From assembly GCA_026873275.1 (NCBI GenBank), contig JANTUC010000003.1, forward strand, positions 682,001-746,000: DNA of 64,000 nucleotides. Direction: 5' to 3'. A program made the position numbers and the translations under genes. Shown piece after piece: positions 1 through 10,495 of the stretch (position 1 is its first letter; each line of letters starts with the position of its first letter). Below the pieces are notes generated by a model. The model made no database searches, was not told where the DNA came from, and worked only from the letters and a program-made list of their open reading frames with translations. This DNA is from Pseudopithomyces maydicus (taxonomy: Eukaryota > Ascomycota > Dothideomycetes > Pleosporales > Didymosphaeriaceae).

Positions 1-168
1 CGCCACGTGGTCGCATGCTGTTATCTCCGTGCGTGTAGACAGAAGCGAGTCTATCGCGTCATTCGCGCGTCCGATTGCCCACTAGAGGATTACCAATCCA
101 TCGCATCCCAACCACCTTGCACCGTGTATTCCACCCTTACACTCCCACTATCTGCGACATTGACAACT

Positions 169-1332
169 ATGGTCTCTTCCCGGGACCGTGAGCCTGACGA
201 GCGATCGCCGCTGCTGAATGTCGACCCTGTTCCAGAGCAGGACGATGGTTCAACCTCCGACACCGCGTCTTTGAAGTCGCAGCATGAGGCGCCCCCAGCA
301 AGTACCAATATCTATGGTGGGCAGCGTTGATTGTGGGTGCCGAAGCGCTTCTTGGATTATTTATAAAAGGCTGGCTCGATGCAAGCGATGTCGATTTTGA
401 TCTCACAGGTGCACTGAAACGCGCCCTAGGTGGCGGTTTGGCAGGTGCTGCAGCCATGGTGCTCCAAGTTTTGCTTTTGATGCCAATCCGAACAATCATG
501 AACTACCAGTATCGACATGGCAGCTCTCTGACCGTTGCAACACGGACTTTGTACGAAGACGGAGGGTTACGGCGTTACTACCAGGGTATGGGTGCGGCGC
601 TAATCCAAGGGCCGGTCGCGAGGTTTGGAGATACCGCCGCGAATGCTGGGATTCTTGCGCTGTTGAGCTCAAATGGCTATCTTACCAAACTGCCTTCGCC
701 GATAAAGACCATCTTTGCTTCGGTTTGCGCAGCGCTGTTCCGGATGACTTTGACGCCGATTGATACCCTTAAAACGACCTTACAAGCTCAAGGCGCAGGA
801 GGTACTGCCATACTTCGGCAGCGCATTCGTACAGATGGCATCGGGAGTCTGTGGTGGGGAGCATTTGCCACGGCGGCAGCGACTTTTGTTGGACACTACC
901 CTTGGTTCGCTACGGTATGTTATTGTTCTTACTTTTTAGAAATTTAGTCGAGCTAACTTTCTCTGTAGTATAACTGGCTTTCAGACATAATTGCCGAACC
1001 ATCAAGGAGTGATCATCTGCTCCTTTGGCTTCTCCGTGCGGCTTTTATCGGATTCTGCGCATCGGTTGTATCTGATTCCATCTCCAACTCACTCCGAGTC
1101 ATCAAAACGTACCGCCAGGTCAACGACACAAATGTTTCTTACTGTAAGTATATTTCAAATGTACATATATTCTGGGCTGACTTGATTACCTTCAGCTGAA
1201 GCCGCTAGGCTTGTTATCCGTCAAGATGGCAAGCTCGGCCTTTTCGGACGTGGTCTCAAGACACGTATTCTGGCGAATGGATTGCAGGGACTTTTATTCT
1301 CAATATTGTGGAAGCTTTTCCTTAAAATGTGA
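169..1332 (+). CDS. Mitochondrial carrier family-like protein (frame-broken near N-terminus)
   Basis: Proposed exons are 169-914, 969-1143 and 1196-1332, with introns 915-968 (GTATGT..TGTAG) and 1144-1195 (GTAAGT..TCAG). The protein has an acidic N-terminus (DERSPLL) followed by three repeats with hydrophobic helices, including PIRTIMNYQ and PIDTLKTTLQAQ, the latter a good match to the carrier signature PxD/ExxKxxxQ. The third repeat is degenerate (SDSISNSLRVIKTYRQ). Family knowledge: such proteins exchange metabolites across the inner mitochondrial membrane; the substrate cannot be read here. The ATG at 169 is in a different frame from the carrier body. The two join if the C run at 292-296 had one more C, giving EAPPSKYQYLWW across the joint. 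No GT-AG intron I tested repairs the frame. Total length would be about 352 residues, slightly longer than a canonical carrier. Unusual subclass, so assignment is to family only. Confidence 0.72.
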
Positions 1333-1881
1333 GTGTTCAGCCCTGCTATTATGAGCTACATTGGCTCTCTATTGAGCGATCTCGGTTAACACAAGTAGAT
1401 GGGAGGACAAGACTGGCGATAAAAAGCGGGATTGATGCATTGCAGATAGTGAATAAAAGCAATGCTGCACCGGGACGGAAAAACAACGAGACAATAGACT
1501 TTAGACAATCATGCTTTCCACGATCTCGATGTGTTCTAAGAATTTTCTAGTCCTAGTCATTTCCTCCATCGTGGATGCGCACCCGACGTGAAAATCAACT
1601 CATTCGTCCCAGCAACCACCTTGCCGTTGTCGATCCCGATCACAGCAGTCCACAAAAGGTGAAATTTGTGGATGGGCCCGACGTTGACTGACTTTGGTCT
1701 CTGATGAAGAAAACGAGCGACTGCTATCGACTATCTTGAGTTGCTCGGTATGTCATAGAAACACTGCCAAGAAAATTTTTGGTGGGGAACAAACATACGA
1801 TTTTGTGCGTGCATCATTGAAACGTATGCGGCGTGAAACACAGGTGTTACATTCTTCTGATCAACGGAGCTTTCAAGCTTT
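1333..1881. other. Intergenic, no gene seen
   Basis: Lies between two convergent genes (the carrier-like gene and the minus-strand permease). It contains only short frames without a convincing ATG start or family resemblance. Confidence 0.6.
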
Positions 1882-3526
1882 TTAGCGCACAACAGCAACA
1901 TGTGTCTCCGTGCACCTTCCGATTCTCTCAGTATTGATAATGGTACTCATACTGATCATCCTCGCCTCCAACTTCTTCTCTTTTCGATCGAGTTTCCGAT
2001 TATGCAACCACAGGAGTACTGTGTGAATCAAACAAAAGGCTCCACCGGCTACAGTAATTCCCAACCCTAGCAGACTGTCAGTATTACTCCTAGGGCTAAT
2101 GTCCAGCCTTTTCGTCACTCTCAAATCTACTTACCGGTTCGAAATCCAGTCGGGTAGAATGGCGCTTGGGTCTTGATGAAAACATTGCTTGCCACAAAAT
2201 TTGCGCAGTTTCCGAAGCCAAGAATGATGGCGACACCTATAGCAATACTCGCCCGACCACGCAGGTTGTTCGTCATCCAGGACGTAGTCATTGCCATTTG
2301 CAGAAAGGTGCCTGCGCTCATGGAGAAGAGCGAAAAGTAACGAACGCCTGCAGCAAGGCCCTTCGAGTCTGAATATACTATCTGGATGCACCAGCCGATG
2401 GTGGCGAGGATGATACCAAATAGAATGAATGGGAAACGCCAGCCGGTGTAGCTGGACAGAATACCAGCACCAAGCTCGAAAATAAAACCTACCACCCAAA
2501 TGGGGATGCTCATAACTTGGGCTCTTTCGGCTTTCCAACCTAACTCGGTGAGAATTGTGGGTGTGAAAGATGCGATGGAAGCGGCCGTCATATCGCAGCA
2601 GAAGAACATCAAAGAGCTAGACCATGTCAGTGGAAACATCAGGTCCCTCAGACAGACAAACCTACGGAAGCCAGATCTTCCAGTCGGTGAAGATTTCAAG
2701 CCAATTCACACCTTTGAACGATATCTTTTGGTTGCCTTTATCGCGCCTTAATTTTTCCAGTAGGTGCTCCTTGTTAGCGCCAGAGAGTATATTAGTTCTC
2801 TCTGGATACTCAGGTACAAAGAGGAATACTAAGAAGGATATGACTACCGTGCCCAAGCCTTCGATAATGAAGATCCAGCGCCAGCCCTCCATACCCTGGA
2901 TACCGTTCATTCTGCGGATGCCGTACGCCAGCAGTCCGCTGAACATTGGACCAAGCACGCCGAAGGTGAAGAACATTGCAAATCGAATGGGTTGTTCCTT
3001 TCGCGTGTAGTATTCGCTGAGGAGAAGGGCTGCAACTGCCGGCATGATGGCTTCGAGAAAGCCCATCAAGAAGCGACAAGCAAGCAGTCCGCCGTACGTA
3101 TGAGTAAGACCTTGGCTCATGGACACAATACCCAGGATAAACATTGATGATCCCAGGAAGATGTTGGGCTTGACACGCGGAAGGCCCATGATCAGATTGG
3201 CCGGAATACCGACTATAACGAAGGGGATGAAGAAGATCCAGAGACAGGTGTTAAATCCATTGCTGGGCATGTTGAGCCCCTTCTCTAGGCCTTCAATCCG
3301 CGCATTGGCAACTGCACTACATTGAACATGGAATCCCGAACGCGGAAGAATGGCCACACTCACTGTTGGCACGGTCCAAGAACAGGATGGTGTATGTGCA
3401 GCCCAGCAAGGGGATCAGACGCAAGTCGAGCTTGTACACATAGTTGGACGGCGGTGGTGGCAGGGCATCGATGTCATCGCTGCCCGGCTGGGCCATGGCC
3501 TCGACGGCAAACTTCTCTTCAGCCAT
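1882..3526 (-). CDS. MFS permease, Dal5/allantoate (anion:cation symporter) type
   Basis: Minus-strand exons are 3526-3364, 3311-2666, 2616-2135 and 2066-1882, 491 residues in all. Introns (52, 49 and 68 bp) have GTGAGT, GTAGGT and GTAAGT donors; splicing keeps the frame throughout. The joined sequence has the hallmark helix-1 signature LDRANIANARIEGL, the loop-2/3 GFLEAIMPA region, GWRWIFIIEG and the second-half CCDMTAASIASFTPTIL segment. About 12 membrane segments are visible. Family knowledge: Dal5-type carriers import anionic organic nutrients (allantoate, ureidosuccinate, nicotinate, small peptides) by proton symport at the plasma membrane; substrate is not predictable here. Start is the ATG at 3526, followed by a short acidic cytoplasmic N-terminus. 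The C-terminus ends in a basic tail (RKLDRKEKKLEAR). Confidence 0.88.
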
Positions 3527-4276
3527 TGCGACGGATGGCAGCGAGTTCGCGCGCGGGCGGTGGCGGCGAGGTCGGTATCCTAGTAGGCGGGCCGTTGCTT
3601 GTTAGGCGCGGAAACCAACGTTGCGAGACGAACGGTCAGTTCACGCAGCGTCTTACACAGCGCGATCCGCTGATAATATACCTACTGCAAACCAGCTGCC
3701 GGGCGTCCTTCTGCCGGGCGTCCTGCCGCCATGATAGGCGATAGCCAAGGGGCTAAGAGTCCAGATCATTCCACCATGTCGACAGCGAAGCTCTTGCAGC
3801 TGCGCCGAGGCAGGCGGGCAGGTTTCGCTCGGTGTGCTCCTCTGCCGGATCCGCGACAGACGACACGAGCGGGCGTCCCACCGACTGCCGCCATAAGCGC
3901 CTTCGGCCGTCTGTCCCCACGACATTCACCGCCGATGCAATTCATAAAAACCATCCGCTGCAGGGATGGAGCGCTCAGTTGTCGCTAGGTCCGAAAAAGC
4001 AAGCGTGGGACAGTCGGGCCAACACTGGAAAAAACACTTTTCGTCCGCCATCCAGAGCACGTTGCTTGAATGGGCAAGAAGCGCGAGGCCGTCCAGGGAA
4101 GACAATTCGTGCCCAGGAGTCGATTTATCGTGAGCAATAAACGTTGCAGATTTGGCCGTTGCATACCCACTCCACTGGGACTACCGCGCCCGGCAGCGGC
4201 AGAGCGGGTCCCAGCCATACGGAACCTTGCATATACATACCGCCGAGTGCTTGTGCTTTGACAACCCTCCTGACCC
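3527..4276. other. Upstream region of the Dal5-type permease; no gene seen
   Basis: About 750 bp between the permease start and the methyltransferase stop, both on the minus strand. Open frames here are short and mutually overlapping, with no recognisable domain. It holds a 14-bp direct repeat at 3696-3724. Confidence 0.55.
3696..3724. repeat. 14-bp direct repeat, two copies
   Basis: CTGCCGGGCGTCCT occurs at 3696-3709 and again at 3711-3724, separated by a single base. It lies about 170 bp upstream of the permease ATG. It could be slippage or a paired regulator site; nothing else supports either reading. Confidence 0.6.
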
Positions 4277-5074
4277 CTATGTGCTCTGTTTTTCTGCCTT
4301 GATCAGCAGAAAAATGGGCCTCTCCAACGCACCTTTCCACTGCGGCTCTTTCGCCAGGTCCTCCTCGGTCGCCATGTACTCCCTGAGACCGCTAACGACA
4401 AAGCCAGCGTCGAGCAAGCCTTGAACATGAGTCGTGAGTGTACGATGGTGCTTCCGTACATGTCCGCCGAGCCAGTTCGTTTGTCGCAATCCCTCATAGC
4501 CGTATCTGTTTAGCGGCCAGATAACTTCTTCCTTCTGCCCTGACGGCAGATCGACACTGATGAAGCTGTCGCATGTGGGCGCTGTATAGATGGGATGTTC
4601 GACGGAGAACACGAGTCGTCCTCCAGGCTTGAGTGCTGCGTGGAAAAGACCTAGAAGACGCGTGAAGGTGGCCGTCTCGAGATAGTGGAACGTCAAGCTC
4701 GAGTAGATAACGCTATAGCTGGCTGCTTCCAAAGATAAGCCCTCTTCGAGGTCCTTGACCTGATAGTTGATTGCAGTGCTTTGTATCCCCTCTGGCGTCA
4801 TCTCTTTTGCCTTCTCGATCATGTTTCTGGAGATGTCAAGCGCGTCCACGTGTTGGGCACCATTGTCTACAGCCCAGCGCGAGAACCATCCCAATCCGCA
4901 GCCTAGGTCGAGAACCTTGTCGCCGTGAACCGATCCGACCATCGAGCACAGGAGAGGCCACTCCGGAGCTCCATCGAGTCCGTGCTGTTGGCGAGGCAGG
5001 TCAAGGTAGTTCTTGAAGAACGTAGGATCGTCATAGATGGGCGTGCTTTGGGCCATTTTGCTGCGCTTTATCAT
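4277..5074 (-). CDS. Class I SAM-dependent methyltransferase
   Basis: Intronless, 265 residues. The Rossmann-fold SAM motif VLDLGCGLGWFS lies at about residues 55-66, followed by the acidic end of strand 2 (VDALDIS), a post-II segment YSVIYSSLTFHYL and the motif III region LKPGGRLVFSVEHP. This is the Methyltransf_11/25 pattern of small-molecule methyltransferases, similar in layout to UbiE/trans-aconitate-like enzymes. The HP..T insert after motif III is typical of fungal and bacterial single-domain members. Substrate is unknown. There are two possible starts, 5074 and 5056 (MAQST); the second gives the more usual N-terminus. It is divergent from the transporter at 5895 across about 820 bp. 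Confidence 0.9.
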   Translation of the reverse strand: MIKRSKMAQSTPIYDDPTFFKNYLDLPRQQHGLDGAPEWPLLCSMVGSVHGDKVLDLGCGLGWFSRWAVDNGAQHVDALDISRNMIEKAKEMTPEGIQSTAINYQVKDLEEGLSLEAASYSVIYSSLTFHYLETATFTRLLGLFHAALKPGGRLVFSVEHPIYTAPTCDSFISVDLPSGQKEEVIWPLNRYGYEGLRQTNWLGGHVRKHHRTLTTHVQGLLDAGFVVSGLREYMATEEDLAKEPQWKGALERPIFLLIKAEKQST

Positions 5075-5894
5075 GCACCTGTGTGATTTCTACACAGTGT
5101 CGACGCCAACAAGTGTGGAGGAGGTGCTGTAGTCGTGGGGCAGCAATACGAGGAAGCCACTCACGTACGCTAAGGCACCCATAGAAGATGTCAGCGTGCA
5201 CCAACCGTGACCGAAACGGCAATGCACGCGTGCTAAATATCAAGAAATTTGAGCCATCAACTTCCTTGTAATACTGTGTACCTATTTCTGCAATACAATA
5301 TTGTATGCTCGAGCCCTGTGTTATATGACTTACCGCTCCTTGGAACCTTGCAAGGCTCCACCAGCGCTGCTATGTCCACCCGAGATTCGCTTCTCCGGAC
5401 GTGTTTCGTTCAGTGCTGTGCGAAGCCCGCCCCCTCGGGCGCCCCCTCCCATGCGCTTCAGCCCCAACCCTTACAGCGCAGCATGGTAGATCCCACGTTT
5501 CATATACGCGAACCGGTCGTCTTTGCGAGAGGCAGCCCCGTACACGGTCGGACACGGTTGACCTTGCGAAAACCGCCCCAAGCCATGTCCCGGTGTGGGC
5601 TTAGTATACCAGGATGACGGATTTTTCGCGCGAGACTTGCACGATGGCTATGCGTTTGGGGGCTGAGGCAACTTTTTGCATCAGCTTTTGTTGGCCAGCG
5701 TGGAGAGAGCGAGGGAAGCATGAAATGAGTAAGTTGGAGATTTTGTGGAACGGGATTCAGTGATAAATCGACACTGCGCTCCTCCTCTGCTAAAGATCAG
5801 AATCGACAGCGCCTCTTGACACAACTGCAGGCATCGCAGCAGTTGTTCCGGTTCCCAACTTTCGATCGCCCCCGTTTAGTAACATTGCGCTTCC
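5075..5894. promoter_or_regulatory. Divergent intergenic region between methyltransferase and sugar-type transporter
   Basis: Both flanking genes start from this interval in opposite directions, so both promoters must lie in it. I see CT-rich and GC-rich tracts but no motif I can name. No supported coding sequence. Confidence 0.5.
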
Positions 5895-7604
5895 ATGTCT
5901 CGAGGCTTTTCACGTCTTCCCTCCAACGAAGAGGGAGGGACATATTACAATCGCGAGTCTTTGGATCTCACCGAATCGGCGTCATACGATGAATATCGAC
6001 GAAAATCAGTATCGGAGTCGGTCGCATCCCTCATCGCCGGTGGCGACCCAGATGTCAACCTTGCCAAGGAGAAGGAAAACAATTCAGCACCTCTGCGCGA
6101 GTCCCTCAAACAGTACTCGACACTAGTATGGTGGATGCTTGCCATGTCAACGGCGATTCTTTACGGCGGCTACGATTCAGCAGTACTCGGGACGCTCAAC
6201 GCCGTGCCTGCGTACCAACGCGACTTTGGAGAGTGCTGCACCTGGAATGAGAAAAAGCAAAAGGACGAAGACCTCATCCCAGTCTTTTGGCTATCACTAT
6301 GGGACGGCATCGGCCCTCTGGGCGGCATTGCAGGGTCCGCACTTGGAGGCTGGTTTCTGGATCGATGGGGACGAAGATTCTGTCTTATGGCTGGGAGTTT
6401 CATCGGCATTGGAGCCATCCTGATCTTTGTGCTGGCAAACTCACCGTCTAACAAAGATGCAAAGCGAATAATGATTCTCCTCGGAAAAGTTATCCAAGGG
6501 TTCGGACTGGGCATTATCAGAATCGAGACTTTCACCTACATGTCTGAAGTCATCCCCGTGAGCCTCAAGGGCGCAGTCATGTCGTTGGTACCTATTTTCA
6601 CGCTCCTGGGACAGTTGATCGGTGCGGTCATCATCTTCGCTGTGTCGGGTAGCGACAAATCCTCGGCGTATACGATCGCTGTAGGCTCACAGTGGGCTTT
6701 GGCTGTCCCTCCACTCATTCTTGCACTCATTCTACCAGAGTCTCCGGCCTTCCTGCTCAAGATCAAAAAGGACCCTAAGGGTGCAGAAAAATCGTTTGCC
6801 CGACTGTTCGGCCCAAAGAACAATGCTAGAGCTGCCATGCTCAAGCTGCAGAAGACATTGGACGAGGAAGCAAAAGACTCGGCAAGGCTCAGCTATCTGG
6901 ACTGCTTCAACGCTGCGAATCGTCGCCGAACTTTCATCGTCATGTTCGCCGGTAGTATCGAGTTCTTCTTCGGTCTCGCGCTCCTCTCATCCGTCAGCTA
7001 TTTCCTGCAGATGGTCGGCATGGACGCAAGCAAGAGTATCCTCTTCCTCATCGCCGGTATAGTTGTCGGTCTCATCGCCAACCTGGGTTCCACGTGGACA
7101 GTGACCCACATCGGACGCAGGAAACTCACCATCACCACACTGCTCATCACCTCCGGCCTCTGGGCTGTCATGGGTTTCGCCGGGATCAAGCAATTCAACT
7201 TCACACCATGGCTCACAGGAGGCATCTGCACCCTCGTCATCGTTGTGTGCGGTCTCGGATGCTGGCCAGCGTCCTACGCCGTCATGGGCGAGACGAGTTC
7301 CATCCGTCTGCGATCCCGATCGCAAGCGCTTGGTAGTCTTTCGAACAACATCACCACCATTGCGATGAATAGCGTGCTGCCCTTTTTCTACAACAAAGAT
7401 GCGCTGGATCTGGGGGCGAAGACGGGTTTCTTGTTCACGGGGCTGGCGGCGCTCGGAGCGTTGCTGACATACTTCTTTGTACCAGAGCTGAAGGGGAGGA
7501 GTGCGCTAGAAATCGATCATTTGTTTGAGAAGGGGGTTAGCGCGAGAGGCTCTACGAATTGGAGAGATACGGAGGGAGAGGAGGTTCCCCTACGTGGAGC
7601 ATGA
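5895..7604 (+). CDS. MFS sugar transporter-like permease
   Basis: Intronless, 569 residues. A long hydrophilic N-terminus (about 75 residues, Ser/Glu-rich) precedes twelve helices. Sugar-porter marks include GGYDSAVLGTLNAVPAYQRDFG in helix 1, LDRWGRRFC after helix 2, YMSEVIPVSLKG after helix 4 and PESPAFLLK before the central loop. The closing PETKG motif is altered to PELKGRSALEID. The N-terminal layout resembles fungal alpha-glucoside/maltose permeases. The usual second-half QxxG sugar-contact region is partly divergent (YFLQMVGMDASKS), so the substrate may not be a common hexose. Acts at the plasma membrane by family inference. The start ATG lies just after a CT-rich leader. Confidence 0.9.
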   Translation: MSRGFSRLPSNEEGGTYYNRESLDLTESASYDEYRRKSVSESVASLIAGGDPDVNLAKEKENNSAPLRESLKQYSTLVWWMLAMSTAILYGGYDSAVLGTLNAVPAYQRDFGECCTWNEKKQKDEDLIPVFWLSLWDGIGPLGGIAGSALGGWFLDRWGRRFCLMAGSFIGIGAILIFVLANSPSNKDAKRIMILLGKVIQGFGLGIIRIETFTYMSEVIPVSLKGAVMSLVPIFTLLGQLIGAVIIFAVSGSDKSSAYTIAVGSQWALAVPPLILALILPESPAFLLKIKKDPKGAEKSFARLFGPKNNARAAMLKLQKTLDEEAKDSARLSYLDCFNAANRRRTFIVMFAGSIEFFFGLALLSSVSYFLQMVGMDASKSILFLIAGIVVGLIANLGSTWTVTHIGRRKLTITTLLITSGLWAVMGFAGIKQFNFTPWLTGGICTLVIVVCGLGCWPASYAVMGETSSIRLRSRSQALGSLSNNITTIAMNSVLPFFYNKDALDLGAKTGFLFTGLAALGALLTYFFVPELKGRSALEIDHLFEKGVSARGSTNWRDTEGEEVPLRGA

Positions 7605-8651
7605 TTGCTTATAAGGCATTCTTTTGCTTTTAGACTCAAAATTGTTATTGAGAGCATAGCCCCGATTCAATCGATATTTTTGCTTCAGTCTGTAGCACCG
7701 TGGTTCATTTGTTATGTTTCTATAGTTGTTTTGGTGTTGAACCCGTCCCTGAACGTTGCATGAATAGGCATCGGACCCCTATTTTAGCTGGTAAGTTCTA
7801 GAACGCCATACGCAATAGCGGACCGCCAACGTAGTAGTGCGGTCTGCCATTACAACCATATGACGGCTCCCCACAGTCAACTAGCAAACCCATTTGTTTC
7901 AAATGTTCGTAAGCTGACTTGAGGATCACTTTGAGCTGTAGAATGCGAAACATATGTTGTTTAGTGAGGCGCTCGTCGTGCAGATAAACATTGGTCAGTA
8001 TCAATATACTTTTCGTTCGCGGTGCCACTAGGACTGACCGACCCAAACTTTTACTCATCGATAAGCTCTAGACGGATGATCGCCCTCTACTACGTAGTTC
8101 GATATCGAAAAGTGGAGGTATGAATGGGGCTAAGCAAGATCTAACTCGTGCTATTTCACACCGTCGTAATGCTTACCCGAGTACATACTGTACTTCAAAA
8201 TGGGCATTGACTGAACAGCAGCGCATAGACTCGTACTCAACCTGTGCTTGAAATTTGTAGCTGTAAGCCCATATCGAACTTCTGCGCTTGTAGACTTTCG
8301 ATAGCAATAACTAGCAACCCCCATCATCCACACGTATGGATACATCTGTACCTACCTCCATCGCGCCTTCCCCTAGCGTCCCTCCACCCCAACCCCTACC
8401 ACTCCCGCCCCACGCCGTCCCACCCCTTCCGCTATCCGATCTTCACCGCTCCACAAAACGGTCCCCCCTCCGCATTCCCTCAATGGCCCTCCATCAAAGC
8501 GCTCTCCCAGCGCTCCCGCCCCCTCGTGGCAATCCTCTCCCACCCTGCGATAGGCACCCGTACGTTCCCTGGGTACCGGAATGCGCCTTCTCACACTCAC
8601 CCTCTCTTCTGGAACCCCCAAACTTTGTCGCCGTTACCAGAAGACATACCT
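7605..8651. other. Intergenic, with a doubtful small ORF and unresolved 5' end of the next gene
   Basis: A minus-strand ATG frame of 86 codons (8058-7798) has no recognisable family and is kept only as a note. On the plus strand the frame of the downstream membrane protein stays open from 8244 without an ATG before 8652. A different frame begins with an ATG at 8336 and is very Pro-rich. One of these probably encodes the missing N-terminus. Confidence 0.45.
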
Positions 8652-10054
8652 ATGGTTCCTTCTAGAGCCATCATGACGTTCTTGTGGGCGGCTGTTTCTT
8701 CTTATGCCCGGGCGATGCCGCTGAGGAAGGAGGTGGCGGCGGTGGCGATGGAGGAGAAGGAGGACGTACGAGGGAGGGCGTCGGTGTATACGGATTTGAC
8801 GTATGGGACATCGACGCAGGGACGGTTGGCGTATGGGTTGGTGTCGTTTGGGTGCCTTTTTGCGCTGGCTTTTGTGCTGGGTGGGTGGTTTCTGTGATGC
8901 TTGCTTGGAGCGGTGAAGCTAATATGAAATACAGGGCTCCGTACGAAGGAATTCGACAAGAAGAAGATAAAGTTTGCGTGGCTGCTGGTTCACATGCAGA
9001 CTGCGATTGCGCTGGGTCTTGTAGTGTCGTCGTCGGTTCTGATCGTTACGTTTGGGACGACGACGCAGGGACAGTGTTTTTCTGCCATTATGGTGAGTAT
9101 CCAATTTTGCTTCTTGGGGTAATTTTTGTCCACTGACACGTCCAACAGGTTTGTGTAGTTTTCTACTGCACCGCAAAGATGTGCCTGTAAGAACCCTTTC
9201 CATCCCATCCTCTCCAGACTAACCTTGCAATCCAGGTACCTCTTCCTCCTCGAAAGGGAGCACGTAGTTCGCGCCCCCTTCCTCCGCAAACGCACCGACG
9301 ACTGGATCTGGCTAGGCGGCACTATCTTCGTTGTCGTAACCTTCGGCGCCCTCTTCATCTGGGGCATCATAACGCCTCACGCGGAGCTCAGCCCAACCGA
9401 CGGACAATGCCGCATCGGAATCGCGAAGATCCCCGCCTACCTCCTGCTTGTCTTCGACGCCACGATCAATGCAGCGCTCACCATCGTCTTTGCGGTGCTC
9501 CTGCGACCTGTCCTCCAAGCTCGAGATCACGCATCAACACTCCGCGCGGATAGAGAGGTGGCGTCGCCAAAGGGTTACTTCCATAAGACGATGCGTCACC
9601 TGGGATTGTTGGCCTTTAAGAATGACCAAGGTCAAGATATCTTCTCGGCAAGTATCAAGAAAGTACTGTGGAGGAACGTGATAGGAAGCAGCTTGATTTT
9701 TTTCGCCTCAGCGATCAATCTGATCGTTTTTCTTGCCGAGAAAGGGGTGCAGCTGGCGTTCGTCTGTCTTGTAGCATGCATGGCCGATGGTGAGTCTCGT
9801 AAGATGTCACTATTCTTCTTGGCTGAATACTGACATTCCGCACAGTGACATTCGGTGTACTTGTCGTCCACTGGCTCACGCTTGGATCCACAAACGAGAG
9901 CCATTACCGTCCTGGGTCGTTTCAAAATCACACGCCGTCACTATCTTCTTCATCAACGATTTCTGCTGCTGTACCTTGGTCTGGGAAAACGGCGGATTCG
10001 TCGAGTTCTAAAACGCAACAAAATACAAAACAAGAGATGTCTCACACGACCTAG
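8652..10054 (+). CDS. Seven-helix integral membrane protein (GPCR-like topology), N-terminus uncertain
   Basis: Exons 8652-8880, 8935-9092, 9149-9186, 9236-9789 and 9846-10054 join in frame (395 residues). All four introns (49-56 bp) have GTNNGN donors and CAG acceptors, and one exon is only 38 bp. Seven hydrophobic segments are visible: LVSFGCLFALAFVLG, the LLVHMQTAIALGLVVSSSV region, CVVFYCTAKMCLYLFL, TIFVVVTFGALFIWGII, IPAYLLLVFDATINAALTIV, SSLIFFASAINLIVFL and FVCLVACMADVTFGVLVV. The tail is Ser/Thr-rich with about 60 hydrophilic residues, as in receptors regulated by phosphorylation. I do not recognise a named family. A weak eighth segment (MTFLWAAVSSYARAM) lies at the start. The true start may lie upstream, since the frame is open back to 8244 without ATG. 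Confidence 0.72.
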
Positions 10055-10495
10055 AATAGCAATCAAATACACAAAGTTCATGTCGAGCTATCGACCAAAC
10101 TTACCTCCAAACTTATGCTCGTGTGATAAAGTCCGTGCAGTCTAGATTCTTCACAATTGAAGACCATATCGAATACATTGACCACAAGAGAGGAAAGCAC
10201 TGACAACATAAACATATTCCGTGATTTCTGTTCATGGTGTCACGAGGCCTCCAGTGGGATGCTGGGAAGAAATATATCTTTGATAGAAGCTATCATCACA
10301 TGGCTGCGAAGATGATTGTGACGTTATATGCCACTCACTTCCTTTTCAAGGCTCTTTCCCAGCCTACGACGATGCGTACATACATTTCCCCGCCGGAATG
10401 CGCCTCTTGGGTTCAATCTCCCTGAATATATGCAGCCAAGTCTCAAAACGCCTCTTGTGATTGTGGAATCATGACTTCGTTATCTCCAACACCAA
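10055..10495. other. Convergent 3' intergenic region
   Basis: Between the stops of the seven-helix gene and the formaldehyde dehydrogenase gene. I see no gene or repeat. Confidence 0.55.

Noticed and set aside
188..298. Intron (GTGAGC..CCCAG) to repair the carrier-like gene
   Set aside because: Its length of 111 bp keeps the same frame, so it does not join the two reading frames.
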